Source: JBGPTK01 sp041497605 (GTDB lineage: Bacteria; Acidobacteriota; Terriglobia; Acidiferrales; UBA7541). From it: DNA of 7,041 nucleotides. A program made the position numbers and the translations under genes. Below the pieces are notes generated by a model, which ran no database searches, was not told the DNA's origin, and was given only the letters and a program-made list of their open reading frames with translations. This document shows, piece by piece, positions 1-5,820 of the stretch (position 1 is the stretch's first letter; each line of letters opens with the position of its first letter). The DNA lies in the NCBI GenBank assembly GCA_041497605.1, contig JBGQGW010000203.1, positions 1 through 7,041 of the forward strand, in the 5' to 3' direction.

Positions 1-437
1 CAGAATGCGCCGATTTCGGTTCCCTCTCCGATTTCTACTTCGTCTTCGATCACTGCATAGGGTCCGACGGCAACATTTTTTGCCAGGCGGGCAGTTGGAG
101 AGATCACGGCGGTGGGATGAATTCCCGTGGCGATCGCTGCAGGTGGAAGCAAAAGCGCGGCGGCTTTTGCGAAAGCGAGCTTGGGATCGGCCACTTGCAG
201 CACCGTTTTCTCGGCCACACGCAATTCCACAGGAACGAGCACGCAAACCGCAGCAGAGCCACGTGCGATGGCCACATTTTTCGCGTTACTGACGTAAATG
301 AGATCTTCCTTGCCGGCGCTCTCCGGACCGGCGATTCCGGAGATTTTCGCGCCGGGATCGCCTTCGAGGTGCGCTCCCAGGGAGACAGCCAGCTCACCCG
401 CGGTGAGGGTGATTTTCTTTTGGATCGTTTTCGGCAT
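1..437 (-). CDS. lpxD: UDP-3-O-acylglucosamine N-acyltransferase LpxD, N-terminal part (cut by window edge)
   Basis: LpxD adds the second (N-linked) hydroxyacyl chain from acyl-ACP to UDP-3-O-acylglucosamine, an early cytoplasmic step of lipid A synthesis. Translating the minus strand from ATG 437 gives 145 open residues to the window edge, against about 340 in the family. Residues 1-100 match the LpxD N-terminal uridine-binding domain in pattern: a start like ITLTAGELAVSLGAHLEGD, then KISGIAGPESAGKEDLIYVSN. From about residue 105 the left-handed beta-helix begins, with hexapeptide repeats such as IHPTAVISPTARLAKNVAVG and EIGEGTEIGAF. The catalytic His would lie beyond the window. GAGG at 443-446 is a Shine-Dalgarno site five bases before the ATG, which fixes the start. 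The gene lies 41 bases downstream of the LpxL-type acyltransferase on the same strand, so the two are probably cotranscribed. The family call is confident. Confidence 0.93.
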   Translation of the reverse strand, partial: MPKTIQKKITLTAGELAVSLGAHLEGDPGAKISGIAGPESAGKEDLIYVSNAKNVAIARGSAAVCVLVPVELRVAEKTVLQVADPKLAFAKAAALLLPPAAIATGIHPTAVISPTARLAKNVAVGPYAVIEDEVEIGEGTEIGAF

Positions 438-478
438 GGTGACCTCGTCTTAGAAAGGTATTCCCGAAATGGAATCGC

Positions 479-1384
479 TCAGAACGGGTAAATCGGCTTC
501 TCGCCCGGAGGCCGGGTCTTCCATCGTTTGTGAACCCAGAGCCATTGATCGGGATAGGTGCGCGCGTATGCTTCGATTACTTTCATGAAGCGGGCAGTAT
601 TCTCGCGCATGTCGGCTTCGTCATCGCCGGAGCGATGTAGCTCCACGGCCGGCTCGAAGCGCAGGCGGTACTTGCGCAGGTTTTCATCCCAGTGGAGAAA
701 ACCGGGGACGACGGCGGCGTCCGTGCGCAGGGCAATTCGGGCGATTCCGGTGGTGGAGCACGCGGGAATGCCAAAGAAATCCACGAAGACTCCTTCGGCA
801 AGCGTGGTGTTCACATCGGCCAGGATGCCGACGGTTCCCTGATCGCGCAGAACTTCCAGAATGGCGCGCGCCGAGCGGTTTTTTTCGATGGGGCGATTTC
901 CGGAAAGGCAGCGGTAATAATTCACCAGCGCATCGACCCGGCTGTTATCAATCGGCCGCACCAGAAAATGCAGCGGATGGCCATAGAGCGCGTGCGCATA
1001 GGGAGCGAGTTCCCAGGCGCTCATATGGCCGGTGAGGAAAATCACTCCCTTCCCCCGCTGCTGAGCCGCGGCGAAATTCTCGAATCCGTCGAGCACCACG
1101 ATCCGCTCGATATTTTCGCGGGTGTATCTCGGAAATTGCGAAAATTCTCCAGCCATCCAGCCGATGCTTCGCACCAATCCGCGAATCACGCTGCGGCGGC
1201 GGACTTCGCTCCAATCCGGAAAGGCCAGATGAAGATTAAAATTCGCGGCGCGGCGCAGGGGCGGCCGCAGCCGGAAGGCGACGCGTGCCATGGCAACTCC
1301 CATGGCGCGTGCCATCGGCCGAGGCATCGAGCCGAGCGTTTTGAGCACCAGCCAGGCGGCGCTGAACTCCAACCATTCGCGCAT
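479..1384 (-). CDS. Lipid A late acyltransferase, LpxL/HtrB family (lysophospholipid acyltransferase superfamily)
   Basis: The 301-residue protein matches the bacterial lipid A acyltransferase family, which transfers a secondary acyl chain from acyl-ACP to a lipid A precursor at the inner membrane. Visible marks are an N-terminal hydrophobic stretch (about residues 8-35), the H-X4-E catalytic dyad H120/E125 in GHMSAWELAP, the ADVN segment at 189-192, FFGIPACSTTG at 203-213, and the C-terminal WLWVHKRWKTRPPGE. The length fits the family (about 290-310). Whether it acts as LpxL, LpxM or a related phospholipid acyltransferase cannot be told from sequence, so I give no symbol. The ATG at 1384 starts at the normal family N-terminus, but I see no Shine-Dalgarno in front of it. 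A 25-codon frame in the same reading frame stops nine bases upstream. lpxD follows 41 bases downstream, consistent with a lipid A operon. Confidence 0.88.
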   Translation of the reverse strand: MREWLEFSAAWLVLKTLGSMPRPMARAMGVAMARVAFRLRPPLRRAANFNLHLAFPDWSEVRRRSVIRGLVRSIGWMAGEFSQFPRYTRENIERIVVLDGFENFAAAQQRGKGVIFLTGHMSAWELAPYAHALYGHPLHFLVRPIDNSRVDALVNYYRCLSGNRPIEKNRSARAILEVLRDQGTVGILADVNTTLAEGVFVDFFGIPACSTTGIARIALRTDAAVVPGFLHWDENLRKYRLRFEPAVELHRSGDDEADMRENTARFMKVIEAYARTYPDQWLWVHKRWKTRPPGEKPIYPF

Positions 1385-1393
1385 GCAGGGGCA

Positions 1394-1471
1394 TTATGCG
1401 CGAGGGTGGAGTGTCATTGCAAAATATCGGGAGGTAGGTACGCGGCTGAATAGTTTGCGGAAAAAGTCCAT
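1394..1471 (-). CDS. Possible 25-residue leader ORF upstream of the acyltransferase gene
   Basis: A minus-strand ATG at 1469-1471 opens a 25-codon frame beginning MDFFRKLFSR and ending TLHPRA, with TAA at 1394-1396. GGGAG (1477-1481) lies five bases upstream of the ATG, a good Shine-Dalgarno, while the acyltransferase gene itself lacks one. The frame is in phase with the acyltransferase, and its stop is nine bases before that gene's ATG, so translational coupling or a leader peptide is possible. Against this, its first codons overlap the arm of a dispersed repeat, so the frame may be accidental. I do not recognise the peptide, which is basic and hydrophobic at its N-terminus. Confidence 0.25.
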   Translation of the reverse strand: MDFFRKLFSRVPTSRYFAMTLHPRA

Positions 1472-1596
1472 AGCGGCTCCCTGGTGGAATGCTCACACTT
1501 GAAGCGCGGCGAAGAAACCGGCTGCTACTCAAGCATTTGGGATTTGCTCGGGATTCCTCACTTCGTTCGGAATGACACCTAATTAGATTTTTCCGC
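1457..1596. repeat. Dispersed palindromic repeat, copy 1 (degenerate, opposite orientation to copy 2)
   Basis: The outer arms GCGGAAAAA (1457-1465) and TTTTTCCGC (1588-1596) are perfect inverted repeats. Inside the right arm is the core ATTCCTCACTTCGTTCGGAA (1553-1572) followed by TGACAC. Its complement differs at only a few positions from the core at 3424-3447. AATGACAC, ten bases, then TTTTCCGC is found at the right end of both copies. The left inner half looks like a decayed partner arm (GAAGCGCGGCGAAGAAAC, about 1502-1519). The minus-strand frame through the core reads CHSERSEES, which I remember as a frequent spurious translation in acidobacterial genomes. There is no transposase, so this is a MITE- or REP-like passive element. 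Confidence 0.75.
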
Positions 1597-1649
1597 GGGC
1601 TGTGAAGACGGCGCCCACACGGAAAAGATGAGCGCTGAGTGGAGGCAGG

Positions 1650-1676
1650 GCGCCCCGATGAAAACCATCGGGGTGC
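1650..1676. repeat. Strong hairpin: 11-bp stem, 5-base loop
   Basis: Bases 1650-1660 (GCGCCCCGATG) pair with 1666-1676 (CATCGGGGTGC), with a single G-T wobble and the loop AAAAC. There is no T-run after it on the plus strand, so it is not a standard intrinsic terminator. It lies 62 bases upstream of the proposed TTG start of the glycosyltransferase gene and is followed by GGGCCCTACA at 1698-1707. It may belong to another dispersed repeat family or sit in the glycosyltransferase leader RNA. Confidence 0.6.
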
Positions 1677-1738
1677 AGAAATCGCACGGCCAAAGCCGGG
1701 CCCTACATTGGCCGTAACAATGTTAGACTCTGGCCGCT

Positions 1739-3508
1739 TTGGAAAATATTTCAAAGGTCGAAAAAGTTGTAGTGGGAATTGTGGCTGCACTTGTGCTTTG
1801 GGTGTGTTTCTTCGCGCACCTGGGCGCGATTGGATTTGTGGGTCCTGACGAGCCGCGCTACGCGGAAGTGGCGCGCGAGATGGCGCGATCGGGCGACTGG
1901 ATGACGCCGCATTTATTCGGCCAGCCGTGGTTCGAAAAACCGGTTCTGTATTATTGGGGAGCGGCGGCGGGTTTCCGGATGCACCTGAGCGATGAAGTTG
2001 CGGCGCGCTTGCCTTCCGGGATAGCAGCTTTGTTCGCGGTGTTGGCCCTGGCGTGGCTGGCTGGGAAAATCTACGGCACCGCAACAGCCGGCACTGTGTT
2101 TTTCATTCTACCAACCACGATTGCGGGACTGGCGTTTGCTCGCGCGGCTGGGCCGGACATGCTTTTCAGCGCTGCGCTCGCTATTGCAATGGTCTTCGCG
2201 GCCGATGTGTTGCGCCGCTCAGGAGCTGTGTGCTGCCGGATTGAAATCTCCGAGGCCAATTCTCGCTCCGCTTGGTTCAGCCTGATTTTCTTCGGGGTTG
2301 CTCTGGGATTTGCGACGCTGGCGAAGGGACCGGCGGCGCTGATTTTAGCAGGCGGCAGCATTGCGCTTTGGGCGGCGGCCACCGGTGCGTGGCGTTCCGC
2401 GTTTCGGCTGGCTCATCCGGCGGCGATTCTCGCGTTCTGCGTGGTCGCGCTTCCCTGGTACGTGATCTGCGCCCGGCGCAATCCGGATTTCGTGCGCACA
2501 TTTTTGCTGCTCCACAATTTCCAGCGCTACACAACGACTGTATTTCAGCACCGGCAACCATTCTGGTTTTTTGTTCCGGTAGTCCTGCTGGGCCTGCTGC
2601 CGTGGATTGCGTTGCTCGCGGGAGCGGCGCGCGAGGGCGCTCGCCGTTGGAGCGAAAACACCTGGCGCGATTCGCCGGGATTCTTTTTCGTCTGCTGGGT
2701 TCTATTTCCATTTATATTTTTCAGCTTCTCGCAATCGAAGCTGCCGGGATATATCCTGCCCGCGATGCTGCCACTGGCGCTGCTTCTCGCCATCGGTATC
2801 GCGCACGCGATGGAAGCTGGTACGCAGGAAGGCCGATGGATACTCGCCGTCACGGGCATATTGTGGGTGGCGGGCCTGGCGTTGCCGCTGAAGCGGATGC
2901 TGAAGTCGCTTCCGGGCTATGCCAGCGATCCGTTAAGCCAGCATATTCATCTTTGGCTCGAGTGCGCGGCTGCGGTGGGAATCCTGGTGGCGATCCTGGC
3001 CCTTTCGCGACGAACGTGGCACGCGCTGATTCTTTCCAGCCTGGTGGTTGCCGGCCTCGCGGAAATCGCGAACATTCGAATTCTGCCGGGCATGGACGCT
3101 TACGTTTCCGCGCGAGCCGCCGGCCAGGGACTGGCGGCCTTTCCGGAAATCAAGAATGGCGTGATGGCGTTTGAGGTTCAGCGCGGCCTGCAATTCGGGC
3201 TCGACTTCTATCTGGGCCGCGAAGTGCAAAATTGGAATTTGCAATCTCCGGATTCCGCATGGATATTCACAAATTTACGCGGCCTCGAAAAAATCGAACA
3301 TTCCGGCAGAAAATTCCACGCCCCGCACGGGGCCTGGAATTGGGAATTGATACTGGTGACGGTGGGCCCGGCGAATTCGGAGCCCGATGCGTCTAATAGG
3401 CTGCGGAAAAATGCCCCTGGCTCTGTCATTCCGAGCGAAGCGAGGAATCTATCTTCGAAAGAGGCCAGCAAAAAGAGAGATTCTTCGTCGCTTCGCTCCT
3501 CAGAATGA
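1739..3508 (+). CDS. ArnT/PMT-like membrane glycosyltransferase (GT39/GT83 type)
   Basis: This 589-residue multi-pass membrane protein resembles the ArnT / dolichyl-phosphate-mannose mannosyltransferase family, which moves a sugar from a polyprenyl-phosphate carrier to lipid A, glycan or protein on the periplasmic face. Seen in order are a first membrane helix (9-30), then GPDEPRYAEVAREM with D37-E38, expected in the acidic active-site loop. Next come WFEKPVLYYW (64-73), ARAAGPDMLF with D140 (a possible second acidic site), AKGPAAL (195-201), FQRYTTTVFQHRQPFWFF (261-278), SQSKLPGYILP (331-341) and hydrophobic helices to about 440. The sugar and acceptor are unknown. TAG at 1724-1726 closes the frame upstream, leaving TTG 1739 as the first usable start; no Shine-Dalgarno is evident, and GTG 1772 is an alternative. 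The last 36 residues (from about 554) are encoded by a dispersed repeat and should not be taken as part of the conserved enzyme. It is divergent from lipid A genes. Confidence 0.85.
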   Translation: MENISKVEKVVVGIVAALVLWVCFFAHLGAIGFVGPDEPRYAEVAREMARSGDWMTPHLFGQPWFEKPVLYYWGAAAGFRMHLSDEVAARLPSGIAALFAVLALAWLAGKIYGTATAGTVFFILPTTIAGLAFARAAGPDMLFSAALAIAMVFAADVLRRSGAVCCRIEISEANSRSAWFSLIFFGVALGFATLAKGPAALILAGGSIALWAAATGAWRSAFRLAHPAAILAFCVVALPWYVICARRNPDFVRTFLLLHNFQRYTTTVFQHRQPFWFFVPVVLLGLLPWIALLAGAAREGARRWSENTWRDSPGFFFVCWVLFPFIFFSFSQSKLPGYILPAMLPLALLLAIGIAHAMEAGTQEGRWILAVTGILWVAGLALPLKRMLKSLPGYASDPLSQHIHLWLECAAAVGILVAILALSRRTWHALILSSLVVAGLAEIANIRILPGMDAYVSARAAGQGLAAFPEIKNGVMAFEVQRGLQFGLDFYLGREVQNWNLQSPDSAWIFTNLRGLEKIEHSGRKFHAPHGAWNWELILVTVGPANSEPDASNRLRKNAPGSVIPSEARNLSSKEASKKRDSSSLRSSE

Positions 3509-3533
3509 CACACAAAGCGAGTTTTCCGCAGCC
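3399..3533. repeat. Dispersed palindromic repeat, copy 2, overlapping the glycosyltransferase 3' end
   Basis: This 135-base nested palindrome has perfect outer arms GGCTGCGGAAAA (3399-3410) and TTTTCCGCAGCC (3522-3533). The inner arms begin TGTCATTCCGAGCGAAGCGA (3424-3443) and end TCGCTTCGCTCCTCAGAATGACA (within 3488-3510); they pair imperfectly, differing by small indels. In the plus frame the left inner arm reads VIPSEARNL. The element supplies the last codons and the TGA (3506-3508) of the glycosyltransferase gene, and its right arm ends three bases from the hydrolase stop (3536-3538). Lying between convergent genes, its RNA hairpin could act as a two-way transcription stop or 3' mRNA stabiliser, though no clear T-run was seen. 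It is the same family as 1457-1596. Confidence 0.85.
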
Positions 3534-3535
3534 GA

Positions 3536-4465
3536 CTAGGGAAGATCATTCTCCGGTAGGTTCTGAAGGAAAAAATTGACGATGTCGCTTTCGTAGCCGC
3601 GCTTTTCTTCGTCCGTCATCCGCACGTAGGAAGTGCGATCCGAACGCTCGAGTTTCGGCAGCGGCGCGAGCTGGAACAATTTCCGCGTGGAAGCCGCTAA
3701 TTCCGGAGCGTCCCTGGCTTCGATGAACAGCTTGGCATCGTCTTGTAAGCGCGAAATCCTTGCGGAGAGTGGCGAAACGAATCGATTCTCGTAATTCAGC
3801 AGATAGAATTCCAGCCGGCAAAGAGGCTTAACCAGGGGAATGACGCCTAGTCCGGAACCATTCGACTGAATCAGGAGCATTTCCGCAGGATCGTTGTACA
3901 CCGAGGCCACCACCAATGCGCGTATTCGCGGGTCATTTTCCGCGACGGAAACGGCGGCATATGCGCCCAGGTCACCACCCCAGATTCCAAAGCGCCTCGG
4001 ATCGATATCATCCCGTTTGGCCAGGCCGTTGATGACCGCGAGCAGTTCCTGCGCTTCGACGTATCCGAGGGTAGTGGGACCGGCATTGGAACCGTGTCCC
4101 GTGAAATCGAACACGAAAGCATTGAACTGGTGCTCCTGCAAGGCCGTTTCCAGCGTCAAAATATCGTCCCGATGCGAGTTATAACCGTGGCAGAGAATAA
4201 TAGTGGGAGCGCCGCGCCTTCCCGGGAAGAACCAGCCTTCGATGTTCCCTCGTCCGGGAACCGGAAAAGTGACGCTCGAGGGATGCCCCAGAAGCAAATC
4301 CACCTCCATCGTCGAGGGAACGCGCGGCAGCCAAAGAATCTGGCGCACCAGGATTCCGGAAATAATCGTAGCGGTGACGAAAAAGAAGAGCACCACAGCC
4401 AGAATCCCGGAGGCAAGGGTCTTGAGCCGGGCTGAAGGGTGCCGCAATGCAGAGAGGAAAGACAT
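3536..4465 (-). CDS. Membrane-anchored alpha/beta-hydrolase-fold protein with degenerate catalytic triad
   Basis: The 309-residue protein has one N-terminal membrane helix (about 16-42), then an alpha/beta-hydrolase domain probably exposed outside the cytoplasmic membrane. Family marks are the oxyanion-hole segment ILCHGYNSHRDD (90-101), FDFTGHGSNAG (119-129) and the nucleophile-elbow segment FGIWGGDLGAYAAVS (159-173). The elbow reads G-G-D165-L-G, so Asp replaces the usual Ser, and no His occurs after H124, whereas the family's catalytic His is near the C-terminus. It is therefore probably not a normal serine hydrolase: either a non-catalytic relative or one with altered chemistry. ATG 4465 is preceded directly by an in-frame TGA, so it is the first possible start; no Shine-Dalgarno is clear. 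It converges on the glycosyltransferase gene with a repeat between them. The substrate is unknown. Confidence 0.8.
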   Translation of the reverse strand: MSFLSALRHPSARLKTLASGILAVVLFFFVTATIISGILVRQILWLPRVPSTMEVDLLLGHPSSVTFPVPGRGNIEGWFFPGRRGAPTIILCHGYNSHRDDILTLETALQEHQFNAFVFDFTGHGSNAGPTTLGYVEAQELLAVINGLAKRDDIDPRRFGIWGGDLGAYAAVSVAENDPRIRALVVASVYNDPAEMLLIQSNGSGLGVIPLVKPLCRLEFYLLNYENRFVSPLSARISRLQDDAKLFIEARDAPELAASTRKLFQLAPLPKLERSDRTSYVRMTDEEKRGYESDIVNFFLQNLPENDLP

Positions 4466-4639
4466 TCAATCAATAAGGGCGCACACCTGCGCGCGCCTGA
4501 AACGGCGCATGTTAACACAGTTCGTGCGGGCAGAAGCGGCAAGCGCCTGAGTAGTGGTGGGTCAGTTTCCGATAATCCGGCTAATCAGGCACTGGCGAAC
4601 ACTTGAGGCGTAAATTGCGTAACCTCTCATTCATCAAGT

Positions 4640-5545
4640 TCAGTTCGCTCGAAGTTGCCCTGGATACGCTGGCATGTGACTGTTGAGCCATGCAGTCGCA
4701 TCTTTTTTAGCAGTCGCTGTTTGTTCTCTGGTCAGGCGATTTTGCATACCCTTAAGTGCGACATCTGCGTTTGATTTGTGCTCTGAATCGCCTCGCGCCG
4801 CGGCAATCAAAAACCATTTATACGCCTGAACCTCATCCTTTGGCAGACCCGTTCCATCTCGCAGCATAGCTCCGTATTCCAATTGCGCAGGCACGAGTCC
4901 CCATTCTGCTGATTTGGCAATCCATTTTGCGGATTCAGACACGTTCTGCTTAGTCCCTAAGCCTGACTTGTACATCAGTCCAACGAGCAATTGTGAGAGG
5001 GCGTCACCATTTGAAGCCGCAGGGAGCAGTAACTGCATAGCCATGCCATAATCCTGAGGGACGCCTTGCCCCTTATAATACAGTTCCCCTAAGGCTGATC
5101 TCGCTGGCCCAAACCCCTGACTCATACATTTCTCAAGTAGCTTTACTGCTTCGGGTAAGTCTTGCTTCACTCCATCACCCTGCTTGTAGATTTGAGCTAG
5201 CATGAACTCCGCAAGAGGGATTCCTTGCTTGGCCGGGGTCTGATACCACTTCGCTGCTTTTGCGTCATCCTTAGCAACACCGAGCCCAAGGTGGTACATG
5301 GTGCCGAGGTTAATTTGGGCAGCAAGATCGCCCTGCTCCGCCGCGAGTCTGTACCATTTCACTGCCTCCCCGAAATCTTGCGGCAAGTCCTGCCCGGTCC
5401 GGTAGACATCGCCGAGCTGCAACTGAGCAGCCGCATCGCCTTTCTGGGCAGATTGTCTCAAAGCATCGAGAGTGCCTTGGCCCTCCAAATTTAGAGCTGT
5501 CAGGCCAAGCAGAAAGACAAGAAGCCATCCCTGTTGCATTTTCAT
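4640..5545 (-). CDS. Secreted Sel1-repeat (TPR-like) protein
   Basis: From ATG 5545 this is a 301-residue protein. It has a signal peptide (MKMQQGWLLVFLLGLTALN, cleavage near residues 21-24) and six consecutive 36-residue Sel1 repeats at about 36-71, 72-107, 108-143, 144-179, 180-215 and 216-251, then a helical, Lys-rich tail. Repeat 2 is typical: GDLAAQINLGTMYHLGLG then KWYQ. Sel1 repeats form an alpha-solenoid used for protein binding, so a periplasmic scaffold or adaptor role is likely; no partner can be named and no catalytic domain is present. I see no lipobox. I chose 5545 over an in-frame ATG at 5647 because AAAGG (5553-5557) lies seven bases upstream and the signal peptide starts there. 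Sampled stretches are about 47-48% G+C, lower than neighbouring genes (55-67%), which hints at later acquisition. It stands alone. Confidence 0.85.
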   Translation of the reverse strand: MKMQQGWLLVFLLGLTALNLEGQGTLDALRQSAQKGDAAAQLQLGDVYRTGQDLPQDFGEAVKWYRLAAEQGDLAAQINLGTMYHLGLGVAKDDAKAAKWYQTPAKQGIPLAEFMLAQIYKQGDGVKQDLPEAVKLLEKCMSQGFGPARSALGELYYKGQGVPQDYGMAMQLLLPAASNGDALSQLLVGLMYKSGLGTKQNVSESAKWIAKSAEWGLVPAQLEYGAMLRDGTGLPKDEVQAYKWFLIAAARGDSEHKSNADVALKGMQNRLTREQTATAKKDATAWLNSHMPAYPGQLRAN

Positions 5546-5730
5546 GTTATTGCCTTTAGGTCTACGCGGAGAATTGTCGCCTCTCAGAATTGGCTCTCGG
5601 GCACAATCGAAGCTGGTCAGCTGCTGATTAACGCACTTATCGTACATGTGAAATCGCCGGCTTCGGAGATGTCCAGTAATCCGACTACACGGCCAAGTGC
5701 CTGTTCCTTTCAGAAGTGGAACCGAGAGGC

Positions 5731-5775
5731 GCTGGAATAGTTTTCGAGTGGCAGGCCACTCGGAAACTATCCAGC
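5731..5775. repeat. Long hairpin between peroxiredoxin and Sel1 genes
   Basis: Bases 5731-5751 pair with 5756-5775 to make a 20-bp stem with one bulged A (5736), one G-T wobble and a four-base loop CAGG. The arms begin GCTGGAATAGTTT and end AAACTATCCAGC. It lies 46 bases downstream of the peroxiredoxin stop, so it could protect or end that mRNA, but no T-run follows on the minus strand. It is also 185 bases upstream of the Sel1 start. I see no copy of it elsewhere in the window. Confidence 0.65.
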
Positions 5776-5820
5776 AATAGCATGTTGCCGGAAAATTGCG
5801 CGGCTACCGGCGAGTGGGAG

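Larger units (their letters stand above)
1385..1738. other. Divergent intergenic region between acyltransferase and glycosyltransferase genes
   Basis: These 354 bases must hold the start signals of both divergent genes. They contain a repeat element (about 1457-1596), a strong hairpin (1650-1676), a 7-base inverted pair CGGCCAA (1687-1693) / TTGGCCG (1708-1714) and a 25-codon minus-strand frame (1394-1471). I find no convincing promoter for either gene. On the minus strand, TTGCAA and CATAAT are 18 bases apart, but the CATAAT ends only eight bases before the acyltransferase ATG, so it would give an almost leaderless mRNA; I treat it as weak. No protein gene with family support lies here. Confidence 0.7.

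Noticed and set aside
692..1453. 253-codon plus-strand open frame
   Set aside because: It is antisense to the acyltransferase gene, which has clear catalytic motifs; this frame has none.
1236..2084. 282-codon minus-strand open frame spanning the divergent region
   Set aside because: It overlaps the acyltransferase and glycosyltransferase genes out of frame, is Arg/Pro/Ser-rich and includes the repeat peptide CHSERSEES; no family resemblance.
2272..3174. 300-codon plus-strand open frame
   Set aside because: It lies wholly inside the glycosyltransferase gene in another frame, with Gly/Arg-rich, low-complexity composition and no domain.
4466..4510. 14-codon frame ending in TGA directly before the hydrolase ATG
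   Set aside because: No Shine-Dalgarno and too short to support; the adjoining stop and start are suggestive of coupling but not enough to call.
4466..4639. Possible promoter or terminator between the Sel1 and hydrolase genes
   Set aside because: Only a weak TAACAT -10-like box near 4510 and imperfect short inverted repeats near 4570-4590; neither can be supported.
5546..5647. 34-codon N-terminal extension of the Sel1 protein
   Set aside because: The extension would bury the signal peptide, and a good Shine-Dalgarno precedes ATG 5545 instead.
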